DNA of 7,240 bases from Anaerolineales bacterium UBA6131 (lineage in GTDB: Bacteria > Chloroflexota > Anaerolineae > UBA2200), in NCBI GenBank assembly GCA_002435875.1, contig DIVN01000231.1:1-7240 (forward strand). Direction: 5' to 3'. The notes below the pieces were generated by a model. It saw nothing but the letters and a program-made list of their open reading frames with translations, did not search any database and had not been told where the DNA came from. Position 1 is the stretch's first letter. Each line of letters starts with the position of its first letter. The position numbers and the translations under genes are program-made. This document shows, piece after piece, positions 6,667-7,240 of this stretch.

Positions 6667-6675
6667 ACTCGTGCT

Positions 6676-6704
6676 ATTCTACCCCACCCTACGGCGGAGT
6701 ACAA
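6676..6704 (-). promoter_or_regulatory. Sigma70-type promoter for the aminotransferase gene
   Basis: On the minus strand TTGTAC (6704-6699) and TAGAAT (6681-6676) are 17 nt apart. The -10 box matches consensus at five of six bases and the -35 box at three. The start would fall near 6669, giving a leader of about 54 nt. Confidence 0.6.
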
Positions 6705-6763
6705 AGGAAAACCACCCAGCAAGACTCGCGAAGGCTGCGCGACACTTGCGCCATAGACACAAG

Positions 6764-6794
6764 TTGGCCGGCTGTCGACACTCTATGCTACAAT
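6764..6794 (+). promoter_or_regulatory. Extended -10 promoter for the gene at 6829
   Basis: TACAAT (6789-6794) is preceded by TGC, forming an extended -10 element. TTGGCC (6764-6769) is a plausible but 19-nt distant -35 box. The start would be near 6801, about 28 nt before the coding start. A perfect 8-bp palindrome, TGTCGACA (6773-6780), lies between the two boxes and could be an operator site. Confidence 0.6.
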
Positions 6795-6817
6795 AGCGAT
6801 GCCACGGTTAGGTGTGC

Positions 6818-6824
6818 AGGAGGT
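6818..6824 (+). promoter_or_regulatory. Ribosome binding site selecting the ATG at 6829
   Basis: AGGAGGT is a near-perfect Shine-Dalgarno, 4 nt from the ATG at 6829 and only 1 nt from the adjacent in-frame ATG at 6826. The second ATG is therefore the likelier start. The choice changes the protein by one residue. Confidence 0.8.
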
Positions 6825-6828
6825 CATG

Positions 6829-7240
6829 ATGAGACCCGAGTTCAGCGAGTCCGCCTTTGGGCGAGCGCTGCTCAGCGCGCTGCAGCAAGCTGTTCGCCCC
6901 GCGTTCGAGTTCATCCCGTTGCTTCCTGATCAGTCCGCCGCGTCGCTGGACACCGGCGTTCACGAAACGGGCCAACCCCTGTTCTTCCACCTGGGGCTGG
7001 CCCACTGTATGCTGACCCCAAAGGCTACGGGTTGGGCAGAGCATGATGCTCGCTTTTTCCGCTTTGAGTTACCACATCAGCTCCGGCGCCAACATCGTAT
7101 GCTGCACTGCCTCTCGCGCTTTGAAGCCGCAGTCTTCTATGTCGTACCCGCATTCTATAGGCTCAACGAGTTTGGCGAGGCAGTCGCTCTTTCACGCTTG
7201 GTTGAGGACAGCAGATTCTTCCCTCTCGAGGCGCTACCTG
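6829..7240 (+). CDS. Hypothetical protein, 3'-truncated by the window end
   Basis: An open frame runs from the ATG at 6829 off the right edge (137 codons visible), with a strong Shine-Dalgarno and an extended -10 promoter directly in front, so this is a real gene. I do not recognise the family with confidence. Residues 1-30 look helical and amphipathic. The visible part then has a mixed composition with no signal peptide or membrane segment. Notable stretches are FFHLGLAHCMLTPKATGW (52-69), RFFRFELP (75-82), LRRQHRMLHCLSRFEAAVFYVVPAFY (85-110) and FGEAVALSRLVEDSRFFPLE (115-134). The pattern of a strand VFYVVPAFY, then an acidic helix, then SRFFPL gives a soluble alpha/beta look. It resembles unannotated proteins of about this type, but I can name no function. 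The gene is divergent from the aminotransferase and shares its upstream region, with no evidence of a common role. Confidence 0.8.
   Translation, partial: MRPEFSESAFGRALLSALQQAVRPAFEFIPLLPDQSAASLDTGVHETGQPLFFHLGLAHCMLTPKATGWAEHDARFFRFELPHQLRRQHRMLHCLSRFEAAVFYVVPAFYRLNEFGEAVALSRLVEDSRFFPLEALP

Noticed and set aside
6382..6756. Plus-strand open frame running from the aminotransferase into the intergenic region
   Set aside because: Most of it is antisense to the aminotransferase, it has no good ribosome site, and its translation has no domain-like pattern.
6808..7044. Minus-strand open frame opposite the last gene
   Set aside because: It is antisense to a gene with a strong promoter and Shine-Dalgarno, and it has no ribosome site of its own.

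Overview
This is a GC-rich, gene-dense bacterial window with seven protein-coding genes, two of them cut by the window edges. I see no RNA genes, insertion sequences, CRISPR arrays or phage genes. Strong AAGGAG-type ribosome binding sites, sigma70-like promoters and the mix of families (a Thermotoga-like GH36 alpha-galactosidase, a B12-binding-type radical SAM protein, a stand-alone PAS protein) suggest a free-living, probably anaerobic or thermophile-related bacterium. A Chloroflexota (Anaerolineae-like) host is my best guess. It is an inference from protein style, not something the sequence proves.

Layout. Positions 2-622 (+) hold the end of an alpha/beta-hydrolase esterase. After an 18 nt gap, 641-2686 (+) encodes a complete GH36 alpha-galactosidase. 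A small stand-alone PAS-domain protein follows at 2744-3127 (+). These three genes read as one transcription unit, since the gaps are short, each downstream gene has a good Shine-Dalgarno and no internal promoter is evident. A new unit starts at a near-consensus promoter (3148-3176). It transcribes a DUF72/YecE-family gene (3215-4051) and, 11 nt further on, a B12-binding-type radical SAM gene (4063-5421). On the minus strand, convergent with these, lies a fold-type I PLP aminotransferase (5467-6615). The 213-bp region 6616-6828 is divergent, with one promoter for the aminotransferase and another for an unrecognised gene (6829 to beyond 7240, +).

Function. The esterase and alpha-galactosidase fit the deacylation and de-galactosylation of imported plant oligosaccharides such as galactomannan fragments or raffinose-type sugars. 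No obvious signal peptide starts the GH36 protein, so this step is probably cytoplasmic. The PAS protein may be a small sensor or ligand-binding module. The DUF72 and radical SAM proteins have no established function. Their tight linkage behind one strong promoter is the most suggestive unexplained association here. The aminotransferase probably acts in amino-acid metabolism. Its short mRNA leader can form a 5'-terminal hairpin whose loop is complementary to its own Shine-Dalgarno, the most interesting regulatory hint in the window. I did not find convincing evidence of a wholly new defence or mobile system.
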